Source of the DNA: Rusavskia elegans
Lineage: Eukaryota; Ascomycota; Lecanoromycetes; Teloschistales; Teloschistaceae
DNA: 64,000 nucleotides
Assembly: GCA_011316305.1 (NCBI GenBank)
Contig: SAUG01000016.1
Coordinates: forward strand, 186,001-250,000
Reading direction: 5' to 3'
A model generated the notes under the pieces. The model was not told the DNA's origin and did no database searches. It was given only the letters and a program-made list of their open reading frames with translations. A program made the translations under genes and the position numbers. Positions 44,860-55,759 of this stretch are shown in pieces; within the stretch, counting starts at the first letter, position 1; the number at the start of each line of letters is the position of its first letter.

Positions 44860-46647
44860 TTACGCTTGTGGATTCCGGCTGACTTTCCATATCACCAAAC
44901 CTCTCCTTCCCACCACCCGCTCGAGCGTCCCTGCAATGCCATCCTCCTCAATATCCAGGTCATCCAAGTTGAGATGGTTCTCCGTCATCCACAGCTGCTC
45001 GAATACCAAATTGCTTTTTGTCCTCTCAATCCATGCGTCCAAATCCACGCTTGACCTGGGGGCCACTAAGCCAACACTCCTTGGTTCACCTCCCCTGTAA
45101 CCATCAATCGCCCCTGAGACCCTATCCATCATCTCGTCCGCCTTCATGCCCATCAGATCCACCGTGACCAGTTCCTTGCCGCCGAGCAACCACACGGGCG
45201 GGCTGTACGTTCTCCACCAAAACACTTCTGTTAATTCTGGATTTTGCTGTCGCTGCTGTCCCAGCCATAGTTGTGCAGGCACCACGCCCCCCTGATGGTA
45301 GATTCCCATCAATACACCTAGGATGGTATTGAAGATGATCCAGCTGACGAACCAGTATTTCCTCGATACCCCTGAGCTGGGCAGACGGACGGAAGAAAGG
45401 ATAAGCGGGACAGCGGGCAGGAGGAAGCGAGGTTCCTGGTGCGGAATCAAAGACAGGAGGGCAGTAGCGGAGAGAGCGGAAATGATGGAGAGACTCGGCT
45501 TGGGTATGTACCAGAAAAGGAGGAGAGCGGGGCCAAGGAGTAGAGGGAGAGAAGCGATAAGATGTTGATATGGTGGATGCAGACCGTGCAGAGAAAGATT
45601 TGAGGTCGAGGTGTTGTAGAGTAGCGAGTTCAGAGGGGTGATTGTGGGGTCGGAGCGGAGGATCTGGAAGAGTGTTTCGGTGGAGGAGGAGTGGTAGAAG
45701 AACGTGTCAACAGCGATTGCGAGGATGGAGGTGAGGAAGAATGTCGTACAGAGAACGAGGAGAGAGAATGGCCTATCATGATTAGCCTGAGGAAATCGTT
45801 GGAATGTGCTATGTTCCTACTTTCGAAGGAAATGAGGAGCAAGGTAGAGGCCTGGTGGGAGAAGGAAGGCAGGAATCGTGATGCGGTTGAAGACGCCAAA
45901 GGCGACCAAGGACCCAAGGAGGGCGGAGGAAAGGAGCGAAGATCGATGCTGGAATATGTTAGAAGTCATTCTCCTCTGTAAGATCTCGGGGAATTAACCT
46001 TGTGATCCAAAATCCGCTGGATCATGACAATACTCCATAGCACGACCAAAGTCTCCACGGCGTTGGAGAAGGTATGGGTCTGGTAAGTCCAGGTGACATA
46101 AGACGAAGCAACCAGGACGACGGCTACCCTTCGCTCTCGAGGCGACTGCACCAGTTCATGGATTGCCCAGTCTTCCAGCACGAAGCTCAGGATGAACATC
46201 AAGAGCCTCAAGGCGTAGTAAACGATGAGCGGAGCCACAGCTTCCTTGCCCGTCTCTGTCCAGACCCATTGCAGCACCAGCATCGGTAGTCCGTAGACGG
46301 GCCACAACGGGAATAAACTCCGGACTGGATGTGAAGATGTGAATTCCCATGTTTTGAGATTGGGGTAGCCGAAGATCTGGCCTGGGTATTTCGAGTTACA
46401 TTATTAGCGGGTTAACGAGGAAGTCGACGGAGACGCGGGATGGGACGACGCCCTAGAGGAGGCTTATGCAAGTCATAAGTTGACTTCGCCGTTACCCATG
46501 GGCAGGAGTGTATGTAAAATGGGTGCACAGGTACTCACCTGCAATGATCTCGGGCCCCTGGAAATTCTCATCGGGATGAATGTAGCTCGGTGAAAGAGCA
46601 AGATAGATCCTCACTAGCACAAGCAACAAGTATGTCCGCCGCCACAT
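44860..46647 (-). CDS. SMP3: GPI mannosyltransferase 4, Smp3 (PIG-Z type)
   Basis: ER multipass GT22-family enzyme that adds the fourth, side-branch mannose to the GPI core from dolichol-phosphate mannose; essential for GPI anchoring in yeasts. Four exons: 46647-46539, 46381-45999, 45948-45821 and 45772-44860; 510 aa. The catalytic luminal motif HPDE is at residues 24-27 ([12 protein letters not shown]). It is followed across the first intron by [22 protein letters not shown], the family signature. Many hydrophobic helices follow, with [13 protein letters not shown] in the second half, the typical GT22 segment. The first intron is 157 bp, about three times the local norm. It works in the same pathway as Pbn1 at 18911-20659. 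Confidence 0.94.
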
Positions 46648-47263
46648 ATTCACTTTCACTTATCGATTCCAAATGGGAGATAAAGCTTTGTACAGCACGA
46701 TCGATGTTCCAGATGTCATGATGCTGTATATCAAGAGAAAGAGTATGCTCGGGCCGCGTCAGAGATAAACTTGTTTTGTGCACTGGGAAATTAACATGAT
46801 CGTGTAGCTTCCTTTCGAGACATCCGTTTCGTCATCCCTATCCTGGCGCCACAATCGTTGTTCTCTATGGCCAGCACCTTGCCTGTTGGTCGCGCCTCTG
46901 GACATTTGTTGGCGAGGGCGGCATTGTTCGTGTTCGAGCCATGGTGAAATGTCCGCGGCTATGTACTCAAGGTACTGTGCTTTGGCTGTATTGTTGGAGC
47001 CAGGTTGGGTCGTAAGCAAAAGGGCATGGAAGCACCAAACTGTACGGTAATTGTTAATATTTGATTTTCCTAGGTCCGAAGTCGATACCTCGAAATATGG
47101 GTTCAAAATCGATCCATCGACTTAACAAGGACTGTCATCATTGTATAGTCGAAAACACGGCTGATTACTTTCGGCGCCATAACCTCTGCTCGCAACAATC
47201 GTCAAATTGAACTTTGATCATAATTATCAACCGCCATCGCCATCGCCATCGCCATCAGCAGCA
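46648..47263. promoter_or_regulatory. Divergent region between Smp3 and the mpaB-like gene
   Basis: 616 bp. A hexanucleotide tandem repeat (CCATCG-type) sits directly before the mpaB-like start. Otherwise nothing distinctive. Confidence 0.35.
47232..47257 (+). repeat. Short hexanucleotide tandem repeat (CCATCG)n
   Basis: About four copies of a CCATCG unit immediately upstream of the ATG at 47264, in the probable 5' leader of the mpaB-like gene. Such a tract can vary in length between strains. Confidence 0.7.
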
Positions 47264-48610
47264 ATGGCATTGATCCTCAGCTCCACCTGCAACCTCCTTT
47301 ACCACCCTATCCTCCAACGATGGCCTCTCTTCGCCATCCCCGCTATCATCAGCTACCTCTTCCTTGTGCACCTCCTCCGTTACTCGCGCCTCCGCAGTAC
47401 CCTTCTCCACTATTCCGACAAATTCACCCAACAGCGCGCAATGGATGTCCTCACCGCCTTCCATATCTACAACGACCTTATCGAGCTCGAGTTCCCCTTT
47501 ACCTTCTCCGCCGCCACGACCTTCGCCCTCTTTAAGTCTTACGGCATCACCTCTATCTCCTCGCTCCTCGTCCACACAAACCAGCTCGCGGGTCCGCCTC
47601 TCGCTAGCTCGAAACGGTATGCCGATACCGGGGCTCTGCTGCTGGAAGCCGTACTAAATAAGCCGGGGTCACAGAGGAGCTTGGAGGCGTTGGCAAGAAT
47701 CAATTACTTACACGATCGTTGGAGGAACAAGGGGAAAGGGAAGGGGATCAGGGACGAGGATATGTTGTATACGCTTAGCTTGTTCGCCTTGGAGCCGATA
47801 AGGTGGGTTGAAAAATACGAGTGGAGGCAATTGAGCAATGTGGAGATTTGTGCTATTGGGACACTATGGAAGTATTGGGGAGATGCGTTAAAGGTGCCAT
47901 TCCATTGCCTGCCGGGGGTCGAAAATGGGGTAGAGTGGATCGAGGAGTTAAGGGTGTGGAGCGAGGCCTATGAGGAGCGGTATATGGTACCAGCGAACAG
48001 CAACGCGGTACTAGCAGATGCGACGCTGAAGATTATATTGTGGAAGATGCCTCGATGGACGCATGGTTTTGGAAGGAGGATCTTCGCCACAATCATGGAG
48101 GGAATGTCACCCCGATTAAGTAAGGCGATGTTGTGAGTGCTGACACCTTCTTACCCATTTCACCCCCGGGGAGGAAATCCAAGCAAGCTAAGCCATTTAC
48201 CCATGCCTAGGTTCGAGAACCCTCCCCCCTACTACCACCACCTCTTCTCCGCTCTCATGACCCTCCGCAAAATCTTCCTCCAATACCTCTCCCTCCCCCG
48301 CTACCGCCACCTTACGCGTATACCTACCCTCTCCCCAGCCAAAGACGGCCGTATCCACCTCGCCCGCGTGCGTATGTATCCTTGGTATATCCGGCCATCT
48401 TTCAAGAAACGGTGGGGTCTATCAGCGTTACTGGCGAGATTGAGGGGCGATGTTCTTCCGGGTGACGAGAAGAGGTTCATGCCTGAGGGTTTCTTAACAA
48501 GGGAGTTGGGACCGATTGGGCTGATGGGGAGCGGAGGGGAGGAGGTAAAAGGGGAAGTCGAGAGGTTGGGAAGGGAAAATATTGGAGGGTGCCCGTTCGT
48601 GAGGGTGTGA
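47264..48610 (+). CDS. mpaB/rubber-oxygenase-like protein (DUF2236), ER-anchored
   Basis: Putative haem- or metal-dependent oxygenase. MpaB of mycophenolic acid synthesis, a family member, cleaves a prenyl chain and is ER-bound. Two exons: 47264-48132 and 48211-48610; 422 aa. An N-terminal membrane anchor (about residues 22-40) precedes the family segments: ELEFPFTFSAATTFALFKSYG, KRYADTGALLLEAV, DRWRNKGKG then DEDMLYTLSLFALEPIRWV, and GTLWKYWGDAL. After the intron: NPPPYYHHLFSALMTLRKIF. The 78-bp intron joins LF-ENPPPYY in frame. The ATG at 47264 is the first in this frame. No biosynthetic cluster surrounds it, so the substrate is unknown. Confidence 0.85.
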
Positions 48611-48712
48611 GGGACGGTGTTGCCCGAGAAATTAGGTGTGAGTGAGCATCACGCTTTAAGTATTAGGGCTTGATACCACAACCGTTGAGCATCATTGGGC
48701 TTAGATACTCAA

Positions 48713-48922
48713 ATGGCTGAGCAAGGACTGAGCGAGGGGAGCTTACTTGGGGTCAATGCCAATGAAGCTGTAATGGGCGCGATCAAATTGATCACTGTCA
48801 TCGTCACTGGAGGTATTGCTGCTAAGTTGGTCCATGCTCTTGGAAATGTACCTCTATTCATACATCAGCCCACCAAGACCCTTGAGCTTCCGAAGAACAC
48901 GGTCGGCTTCGCTCAGAGATGA
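48713..48922 (+). CDS. Small orphan ORF with one hydrophobic segment
   Basis: 69 aa starting MAEQGLSEGS, with one probable membrane segment (about residues 22-45, rich in Ile/Val/Gly/Ala) and a short polar end. No family recognised. It lies about 100 bp after the mpaB-like gene and next to the 3' end of the broken subtilase gene. It may be a true microprotein, a 3' UTR frame or chance. Confidence 0.3.
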   Translation: MAEQGLSEGSLLGVNANEAVMGAIKLITVIVTGGIAAKLVHALGNVPLFIHQPTKTLELPKNTVGFAQR

Positions 48923-48973
48923 TCGAAGCGCCATTTTACTACCTGGAGAAACAGGTGGACTGCATGGCAAGTC

Positions 48974-51900
48974 CTAGATGCCGTTGTGAATTATACCCTT
49001 TCCACCTTGCGATCCATCTCGCGCGGATCTCAATAATATACGCTTCATCTCTTGAGGGATGTCGACCGGTCTTGGGGGCATCACTGTGGTTGGGAGACCT
49101 AGGTAGTACGCCGCAAGACCAGAGGCGTACGAACAAGCACAAGATGCTCCCGAGTTGGTTACGTAGTTGTCATACGGGTGTTCGGCGTTCCCGGGAATTG
49201 CTGCTTCGACATTCTCTGAGTGAGCGTAGACCGTGACGCCTCCTTGCAGCTGCTGATCGTAGTCGACATTGCTTGGCGGGCCGGCCGGCATATTATATTG
49301 TGAAGGGCTACCGTCCGCACTCGCACCACCAACGATTATCAGAGGGTTGCCTGGCGTGACGAACCGCTGTGGGCTTGCATCCCCCATCGTGTCGACTAGA
49401 CCAGCTTGTTCGACGTTTCCAGTGCTAGAAATGACGGGGATACCCGCATCCCAGGCTTCTGCCAACAAAGGTACCACCCAGTCGGAATACTTTGGCCGAG
49501 GTATGTTGTACGGGGGGGAATAGTGTTGGGGAACATGGTCGTTGTTCCCGATCCAGAATCTGTATGGGATGACTGGCAGGTGGTTGAGCTATGAACGAGT
49601 AGAAATGCAAAGGCGGATGGCAAACGGTACTTACCGTGAGGCAAGTTGAACACCGCCTTGCTATGGCGTTCCTCTTTCGACAGGACGTCGGCGACTGCCC
49701 ATTTCCAAGCTTTAATGACATCGCTTGGTTCGGGATTGATGTCGGAAGCATATTTGACACCCACAATACCAGCGGCCTTTGCTATGCCGCCATAAAGGCC
49801 CACGGCAGCTGCAGCCATCTGAGTACCATGGCCATTGAGGTCGTCGGAAATCGAGTTCACGGTGTCCCCTGCTCCATTTTGGATACCTGGCACGACATAG
49901 TCTTCAATGTCGGCTCCCGCAAACTCCTGAAGAAGTGATGTTAGCAAGGTCCTTGCGCAACGTAAGCGACTTATAGATAATGGCGCACCCGGTGATTTCA
50001 ATCGAAACCATGGTCGAAAGTGTAGACCCAGGTACCCGCGCCTGCCGATTCTTCGAACGTGTAATCCCAGTGGGGGTCGTTATCGTTGAGATCGCGAAAA
50101 CTCTTGTCCTTAGGGAATGAAACCATCTTCTGATGGCGTTGGCTTTTTTCTCGAACAATCTTGAGGTTGGGCGCACGTTTATCAAGGCCGAACCCCAGAT
50201 TTGCTGCTGTATTGTTTGACCGAAAGGCCTGCAAATGCCCCCTTATACGTGCGTTGCTCGACATAGTGTCACAAACGGGATCTCGTGAAATGATCTTAGC
50301 TTCGTTCAGCGTCCAAGTTCCGACGTAGGCATGGCTAATAGCACCGCCAAAGATAATATGTTCGCCTTTTCCACGGTCAGGCAGTGTTTGGATGAACGCT
50401 TTGTACGCTTCTACCGATGTTCCAGGAGCCGTGTTGAGTACCCATGAAGACGGAGTGGCTGTATTTGTCGTCACTACACCCGCCGGCGGCGGAGGGCCTT
50501 TTAAGGTCTGAGATGGGCTGACTGAACTACCAGTGTACGTGTAGAGCCAGAAAAGGGGCCCACCAATAGTACCCCCGGCCAACAAACCAGCAATTGTATC
50601 GTAAGTGTTCTTGCAGATTCCCGGTGTTTTGATGCAACGCCGTAGCTGATTCAGACCGTCTGCCACAGACTTAGCTGCGGTCTTCAAGGCGGCCTGTTCT
50701 GTTTGGACCTGTGAGAAGATGGGACCGCCAGGGCCGAAGGAGTCGAGCTCCCAGGCATCAGCTGCGCCAGATAGCGATGAGAAATCTGCAGGAGTGAGTG
50801 GAATGCTTGTCCAAGGAAGTCAGGATTTAGGCCTACCGGATCCCGCAGCAGCGAGAGAGTCCACGACACCAGAGACATCGCCAGCACTCGAGCTTGCACC
50901 GAGTGCCTTGAGCGGGTTCAACACTGTTGCTATGGCGTTTTGTGTGGTGATAGCGTACGGCTTCAGAGAATTGATGGCAACTGCACCACGAGTCGGCAAG
51001 CTCAGCGTTGCAAGGCCACCATTAGGGAACGGTAAGCCTCCCCCAAGGAGACTTGGTCCGCTGCTTTCTCCCCCTCCCCCTCCCCTTCCGCCACCACCAC
51101 CACCACCACCACCAGCAGCAGCAGATCCACCGGACCCTCCAGGGCCAGATTTTCCGCCTGAGTCGCTCCCTGTACCACCCCTTCCGTTGCCATTGCCATC
51201 GCCGTTCCCTTTTCCAGAGACTCTGCTACCGCTGCCACCCGAGCCTGCACCCGAGGAGAAAAACGTCAAGGATGCCATGATCGATGGACCACTTGCTACT
51301 TTCGCGGCGGCACCGAAAACGTCTTTGCACGCGTTCGTTTGAGGGCCCTTGATACATTGGTTGAGGTGAGGTATCAAGGCCGCAAGGGCAGCTGCTGCGG
51401 TCAGAAGTGCTTGTTGTTCTTGCTGAGCTTGCGGCTTGAGACCAGGATTAAGTGAAGTCAGGTCCCAGCGCTTAGCCTGTTGCGCAACGGCGTCAAGGCC
51501 TATACATGTCAGTAAAAGTCAATGTGACAAAAGCTGGGGGATCGATGTAAATGCGACTGACCTCCAGAGGCTATGGTGATGGCGTGTACCGCTTGCGATA
51601 CCGCGCCAGATGTTGGGGACCCTGAGGTCAGAGGTTGAAGGGCTCCGTTCGCGCTGGTGAGAGCGTTTTGAGCGGTGATCGCATATGGTGTGAGTAACGC
51701 GATGGCAGAGATCCCAGAAGTCGCTAGACCGAGTTCACCCAGACCCGCAATAGGAATCGGCAGCCCTCCTTGAAGGTATTGGCCAGGGTCGTCGCCCGAG
51801 CCAGATGATCCGCTGCTTGAACCCGAGCTGCCAGAAGAACCTCCTGAAGATCCGTTACTTGCCGGGCTCAGGTCACTGCAACCGTTCAACCAAGCTCTTA

Positions 51901-52939
51901 GGGACCTAGAACTTCGTGACAATGCAAGGTACGAATAGCGACCAGTCTTTTCCATGCGACCCCAGAGCACATCGGCACCGGCTGCACCCACTCCTGTTGC
52001 GACAGGCCGGCCATCGTTCATAGGAGCCCAGCCCCATCCGTCCGGCTTCGTTCCTAGATTCTTGTAGACAGTGGCAGACCCATCAAGTTGGCCGATGCCG
52101 ATGTAATCGGCTTTCCCGTCACCATCGATGTCTTTGAATTGGACGAGGTCTGCTTTGGAGCCGATGCCTTTAGCGAAGGGCTTCCCTCGACTATACGGTT
52201 CCCAGTTCCAGCCGCCGGACTTCTCTCCCTTGTTCAAGTACAGATTAGCTTCACCGTTAGGGCCAAGGAGGATGTAGTCAGCTTTGCCGTCCCCTGTTAC
52301 TTGTCAGCTTGAACCGCGCTCGGTCGAAAATCATACCATCAATATCGGCCAACCTCACGTTCTTCCCGGGCCCGCCTATACCAGTTGCAACAGAGCCTTT
52401 GAGGCCCCAGCCCCATCCGTTTGGTTTTGCTGCGAGATTGATGTAAAGAGTTAGCCCGCCGGTTTTTGCATCGACGATGCAAAAGTCGTCTTTGCCGTCG
52501 CCATCCATGTCAGCTAGGATGATCTGTTCACGGGACGCGCCGGCGCCGCTTGCGATCTCCTTGCCGTTGTTTGCAGGACGCCATATCCAGTGCTGGCCAT
52601 CTTCGGACCGACCACCATTGAGGAAAAGAGTGACTGCTGCGTTCGGAGCGGTAAGACATAGTCGTCAAGCCCATCGCCATCCAAATCGGCCAATCTGACT
52701 CCATCACCGTTGTGACCCACTCCAAATGCAATAGGCGTGTCCTTGATCGCCTCGACCCAGAACGGCTTTGTAAGACAGGAGCGGCGAGACGCAGATGTAG
52801 ATATTGGTCCTCGAGGGTTGAGACGAGGGTACGACGGACTGGTCGCTTTGTTCCAACCAATGTCCCGTGCAAAATCATAGCAAGGCAACCAGGAGCATGC
52901 GAGAGCTGCCACGCCCAGTTGCGTCGCGTTCAACAACAT
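48974..52939 (-). pseudogene. Broken secreted FG-GAP/VCBS repeat + subtilase (S8) protein gene
   Basis: Exons, all on the minus strand: 52939-52337, 52293-51562, 51499-50837, 50785-49989, 49926-49635, 49572-48974. Parts in order: a short hydrophobic leader; several FG-GAP/VCBS repeats (DLDGDGLDDYV, DMDGDGKDDF, DGDGKADYI, DIDGDGKADYI); a Ser/Gly linker; two related ~60-residue modules (PYAITAQNAL and PYAITTQNAI) around a poly-Gly tract; then a subtilase domain with Asp in TFDHGFD, His in NGHGTQMA, oxyanion Asn in STGN and Ser in GASCACS. Two lesions are visible. A one-base loss at about 52655 shifts the frame between DDYV and LTAPN. A TGA at 49998-50000 sits between TFDHGFD and NHREFAG, where subtilases read DTGIxxxHPEF; the following 62-bp intron is intact. 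Triad codons are otherwise present. An assembly error is the alternative. Confidence 0.8.
51091..51129 (+). repeat. Trinucleotide tract (CCA/GCA) encoding poly-Gly/Ala on the minus strand
   Basis: Eight CCA units followed by several GCA units. On the minus strand this is the glycine/alanine run in the linker of the broken subtilase gene, a likely site of length variation. Confidence 0.75.
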
Positions 52940-53934
52940 TTTGTCGATTGGAGATTGGTCCCTGAGTTTCAATATGGTTTTACCATGTATGTTCAGGCTG
53001 TGCAAAGAAGCTTGAAGAGATAGATTTGTGAAGGAAGTGTGGATTATTGGTTGACTGTTAGGGTATCCGATGAATGCGTCTGTCTTCTCGTGCTTTCATG
53101 AGTTCACTCGTTGACTTGATTTCATTGATGGAGACACGACCAACTTCGGATTGTTCCATCATAACTGACGGTAGAGATGCGGGAACATTGACTGAAGGTG
53201 CTGGCGCTCGCTATCCGTTGTGCTCGCCTGAGTTCTGTCCTCCGGCGAACAAACCTTCACTGCTAGATTTTCGCCTGATCAATGCTCGGTTACTCGAGAT
53301 ATTTGAGTGAGCGTCATCGGTCGACGACCAGGACTGGGGAGCTGGGCTTTTTGAAAACTCGGAAAAGAGCCTGCCGTTGCATTAGCGACTTTGTAACCAA
53401 GCGAATTCCGATTAATGTGCAGGATAACTTGACCCGGCGGGTCATAGTTGAACCTCCTCTTGAAGTTCCAATTCCTCCTGGTTGAAATTATTGTGGGGTG
53501 TCCAAACCTAGCAAGTCCTGCGATCACCCAAGGACCATGACCCAGCAAGTCAAAGTTTGCCTCCCATCAAGAAGGTCTGATTTCAATCGAGAGGCGGCCA
53601 GAACCTTGCAATCATTGCTTGGCTACTAAGCGAGCAACAACTCTTGCCCAGAGTCCCAACACTCCAATATGCAAGCGCTCCGACGTTACTACTGAAGCCG
53701 ATTGATGAGACTGGCACACAATCAGCAGGATCTCCACGGTGAGGTATTTAAGACCGACCGTGCAGTGACCGCGGAAGCAGGCATCGTCAGACTCACTCAT
53801 CAAGGAGAACCCTTTCTAGATTTGCTCTGGTGCTAGTCAGTACCTCCTTTTTCTGGGCTCTTGGTTTCGGTGGTCCCTGCCAGCTAGTCATCTCTCCTCA
53901 ACGTTGTATCCGCTTCAAAGTCCCTTAAGATGCC
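52940..53934. other. Upstream region of the broken subtilase gene
   Basis: About 1 kb with only short unsupported frames. No gene or RNA recognised. Confidence 0.45.
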
Positions 53935-54201
53935 TCAAATCTCCTCCGAACTCTCGACAATCTCGGCGTACTGCAAGATCGGGTGTGCTTCATCCTCTAC
54001 TTTCGTCGCTTGCTCGAGCAAATACCACAAATTCTCTGGTTGATCGGACAAGAGACAATGCTCCACGACCGAGCCGGAATGCCCATATTGCATGTTCTTC
54101 AAGCCAGGTTGTTCTTCGACAAGAGGCTTCCAGATCTCGACACGGCCGGTCAAAGCATTCGCCCCGAGATTCTCGTTGCGGAGATCGAGAGAAGAAATAA
54201 A
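53935..54201 (-). pseudogene. Possible ankyrin-repeat protein remnant (3' fragment)
   Basis: An 88-residue frame open from a stop at 54202-54204 to a stop at 53935, with no start codon at its 5' end. The pattern GRVEIWKPLVEEQPGLKN, then GHSGSVVEHCLLSDQPENLWYLLEQA, ending with an LQYAEI helix, has the spacing of ankyrin repeats common in fungal effector-like or NACHT-associated proteins. Neither a start nor an upstream exon is visible on this strand. It is best read as a decayed 3' end, but an unrecognised short gene is possible. Confidence 0.35.
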
Positions 54202-54204
54202 TCA

Positions 54205-55142
54205 TTGTGGATGCTCATGAAAAACGTTCCAATTGTGATGTAATTATTATTGCATGGAATACAGGGTTTCTGCACTTGGTTTGCGAAGCCAATTGCAGAG
54301 GTAGGTCAGTCCGACATATTCTTGAAGAAAACAATAAACGATTCACACTGCAGCAACATCCAATTGCATTCGGACTAATGTCTGCAGCCAGTGAGTGAAA
54401 GGATCGAAGGTCTTTTAAAGCAGCTGATTCGGATTCACTCAACGCAGCTCTAATTGCGTCTGGACATAGACTGTTCATAATATGTCTGGCAATGGATGAC
54501 TCGTAACAAAAATCAAACCTCTGGTAAAGTAGGCTGGACATGTGAAGCATCGGCGATGTAAGGCGCGGCAGTATTCAATACTTGCTTGCTGTCGCCACGA
54601 GCAGCAGTATACGTGGAGGCACCTTACCGCACAAAAGAATCAAGCCGTAATTCAGCCGGTTGTAAGCTTGTTGTGCATACACATGCGACACAATGCCATT
54701 GTCATAATCGAAACAATCGAAACAGAAAGAAAACACGCATGCAGTGACAACAAGAAGACTTCTGTCGAACAAAGAAGGTGCCCAAGCATGTGATGTCCCT
54801 GAAGGAACAATATGGCTGAAAAGAGTTTAGTTTGCTGAGTCACCGTCCCACGAGCCAATTTGAGCCAGTCAGAGGGCTGTTCAGTTTGCCGCCTAGTTGG
54901 ACTGTCCTTCACTTCATTAATTCTTTCATATGCCCATCCAATTCCCAACAGCGATCAAATCCTGTCAAAAGGGATCCATAAGGTATAAAGCTGCGGCCTG
55001 TTCCTCTCCCTTCCACCACCACACTCTCATATACCCAACTCCACCAACAGCTACAGCTACCTATCAGCACTCAGCCAAGCTAATCAATCCCATCCATCAC
55101 CTCACTCCAGCTCCTCACATTAGGATTCCATAGTCCTTCGAT
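54205..55142. promoter_or_regulatory. Skp1 upstream region with TATA box
   Basis: The sequence contains TATAAAG at 54984-54990, about 155 bp before the Skp1 ATG, followed by a C/T- and CCA-rich leader typical of highly expressed fungal genes. No other gene supported. Confidence 0.5.
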
Positions 55143-55759
55143 ATGTCCACTCAGATCAAGTTACAGAGCTCGGACAGCGTCGAGATCGCCGTCGGTCAGT
55201 TACCCTCTTCGCAAGTGCGCCTCCCTCATTGGTGAATGGCATTACTAACTTTCAATAGACCGTGATGTCGCTGAGCGTTCGATCCTGATCAAGAACATGA
55301 TGGAGGATCTTGGAGATGGCATCATGGCAGAAGCCATCCCCATCCCCAACGTCAACGAACCCGTCCTCCGCAAAGTCATCGAGTGGTGCGACCACCACCG
55401 CTCCGATCCTCCCGCTTCCACCGATGATGACTCCGACTCCCGCAAGAAGACCACCGATATTGATGAGTGGGATCAGAAGTTCATGCAAGTCGACCAAGAA
55501 ATGTTGTTCGAGATCATCCTGGTTCGTTTCTGCATCCCGGCAACGTCCCCATTCATCTCCCACCCGCTAACGTACTTTTCAGGCCGCCAATTACCTCGAT
55601 ATCAAGCCGCTGCTCGACGTCGGATGCAAAACTGTCGCCAACATGATCAAAGGAAAGTCTCCGGAGGAAATCCGCAAGACTTTCAACATCCAAAACGATT
55701 TCACTCCCGAGGAGGAAGACCAGATCCGTCGCGAGAACGAGTGGGCCGAAGATCGTTGA
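55143..55759 (+). CDS. SKP1: Skp1, core adaptor of SCF ubiquitin ligases
   Basis: Links F-box proteins to Cul1; also part of other F-box complexes. Three exons: 55143-55194, 55259-55521 and 55583-55759; 163 aa. It begins [16 protein letters not shown] after Met. The BTB/POZ fold includes [25 protein letters not shown], and the fungal acidic loop. The C-terminal F-box-binding helices read [20 protein letters not shown], then [29 protein letters not shown], ending AEDR. Introns are 64 and 61 bp, the second with a CTAAC branch. All family landmarks are present. Confidence 0.97.

Noticed and set aside
18911..46647. Pbn1 and Smp3 as a GPI-anchor gene cluster
   Set aside because: They are about 24 kb apart with many unrelated genes between them; co-location is probably chance.
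49425..49766. Reading from the subtilase donor at 49634 into acceptor TTCATAG (about 49591) as normal splicing
   Set aside because: That acceptor puts the peptidase core out of frame; the acceptor at 49573-49574 (CCAG) keeps the frame of the oxyanion and Ser motifs.
50719..51342. Plus-strand Pro-rich 207-codon frame
   Set aside because: It is the mirror of the poly-Gly linker in the subtilase gene; proline runs opposite glycine runs are expected from the GC-rich repeat.
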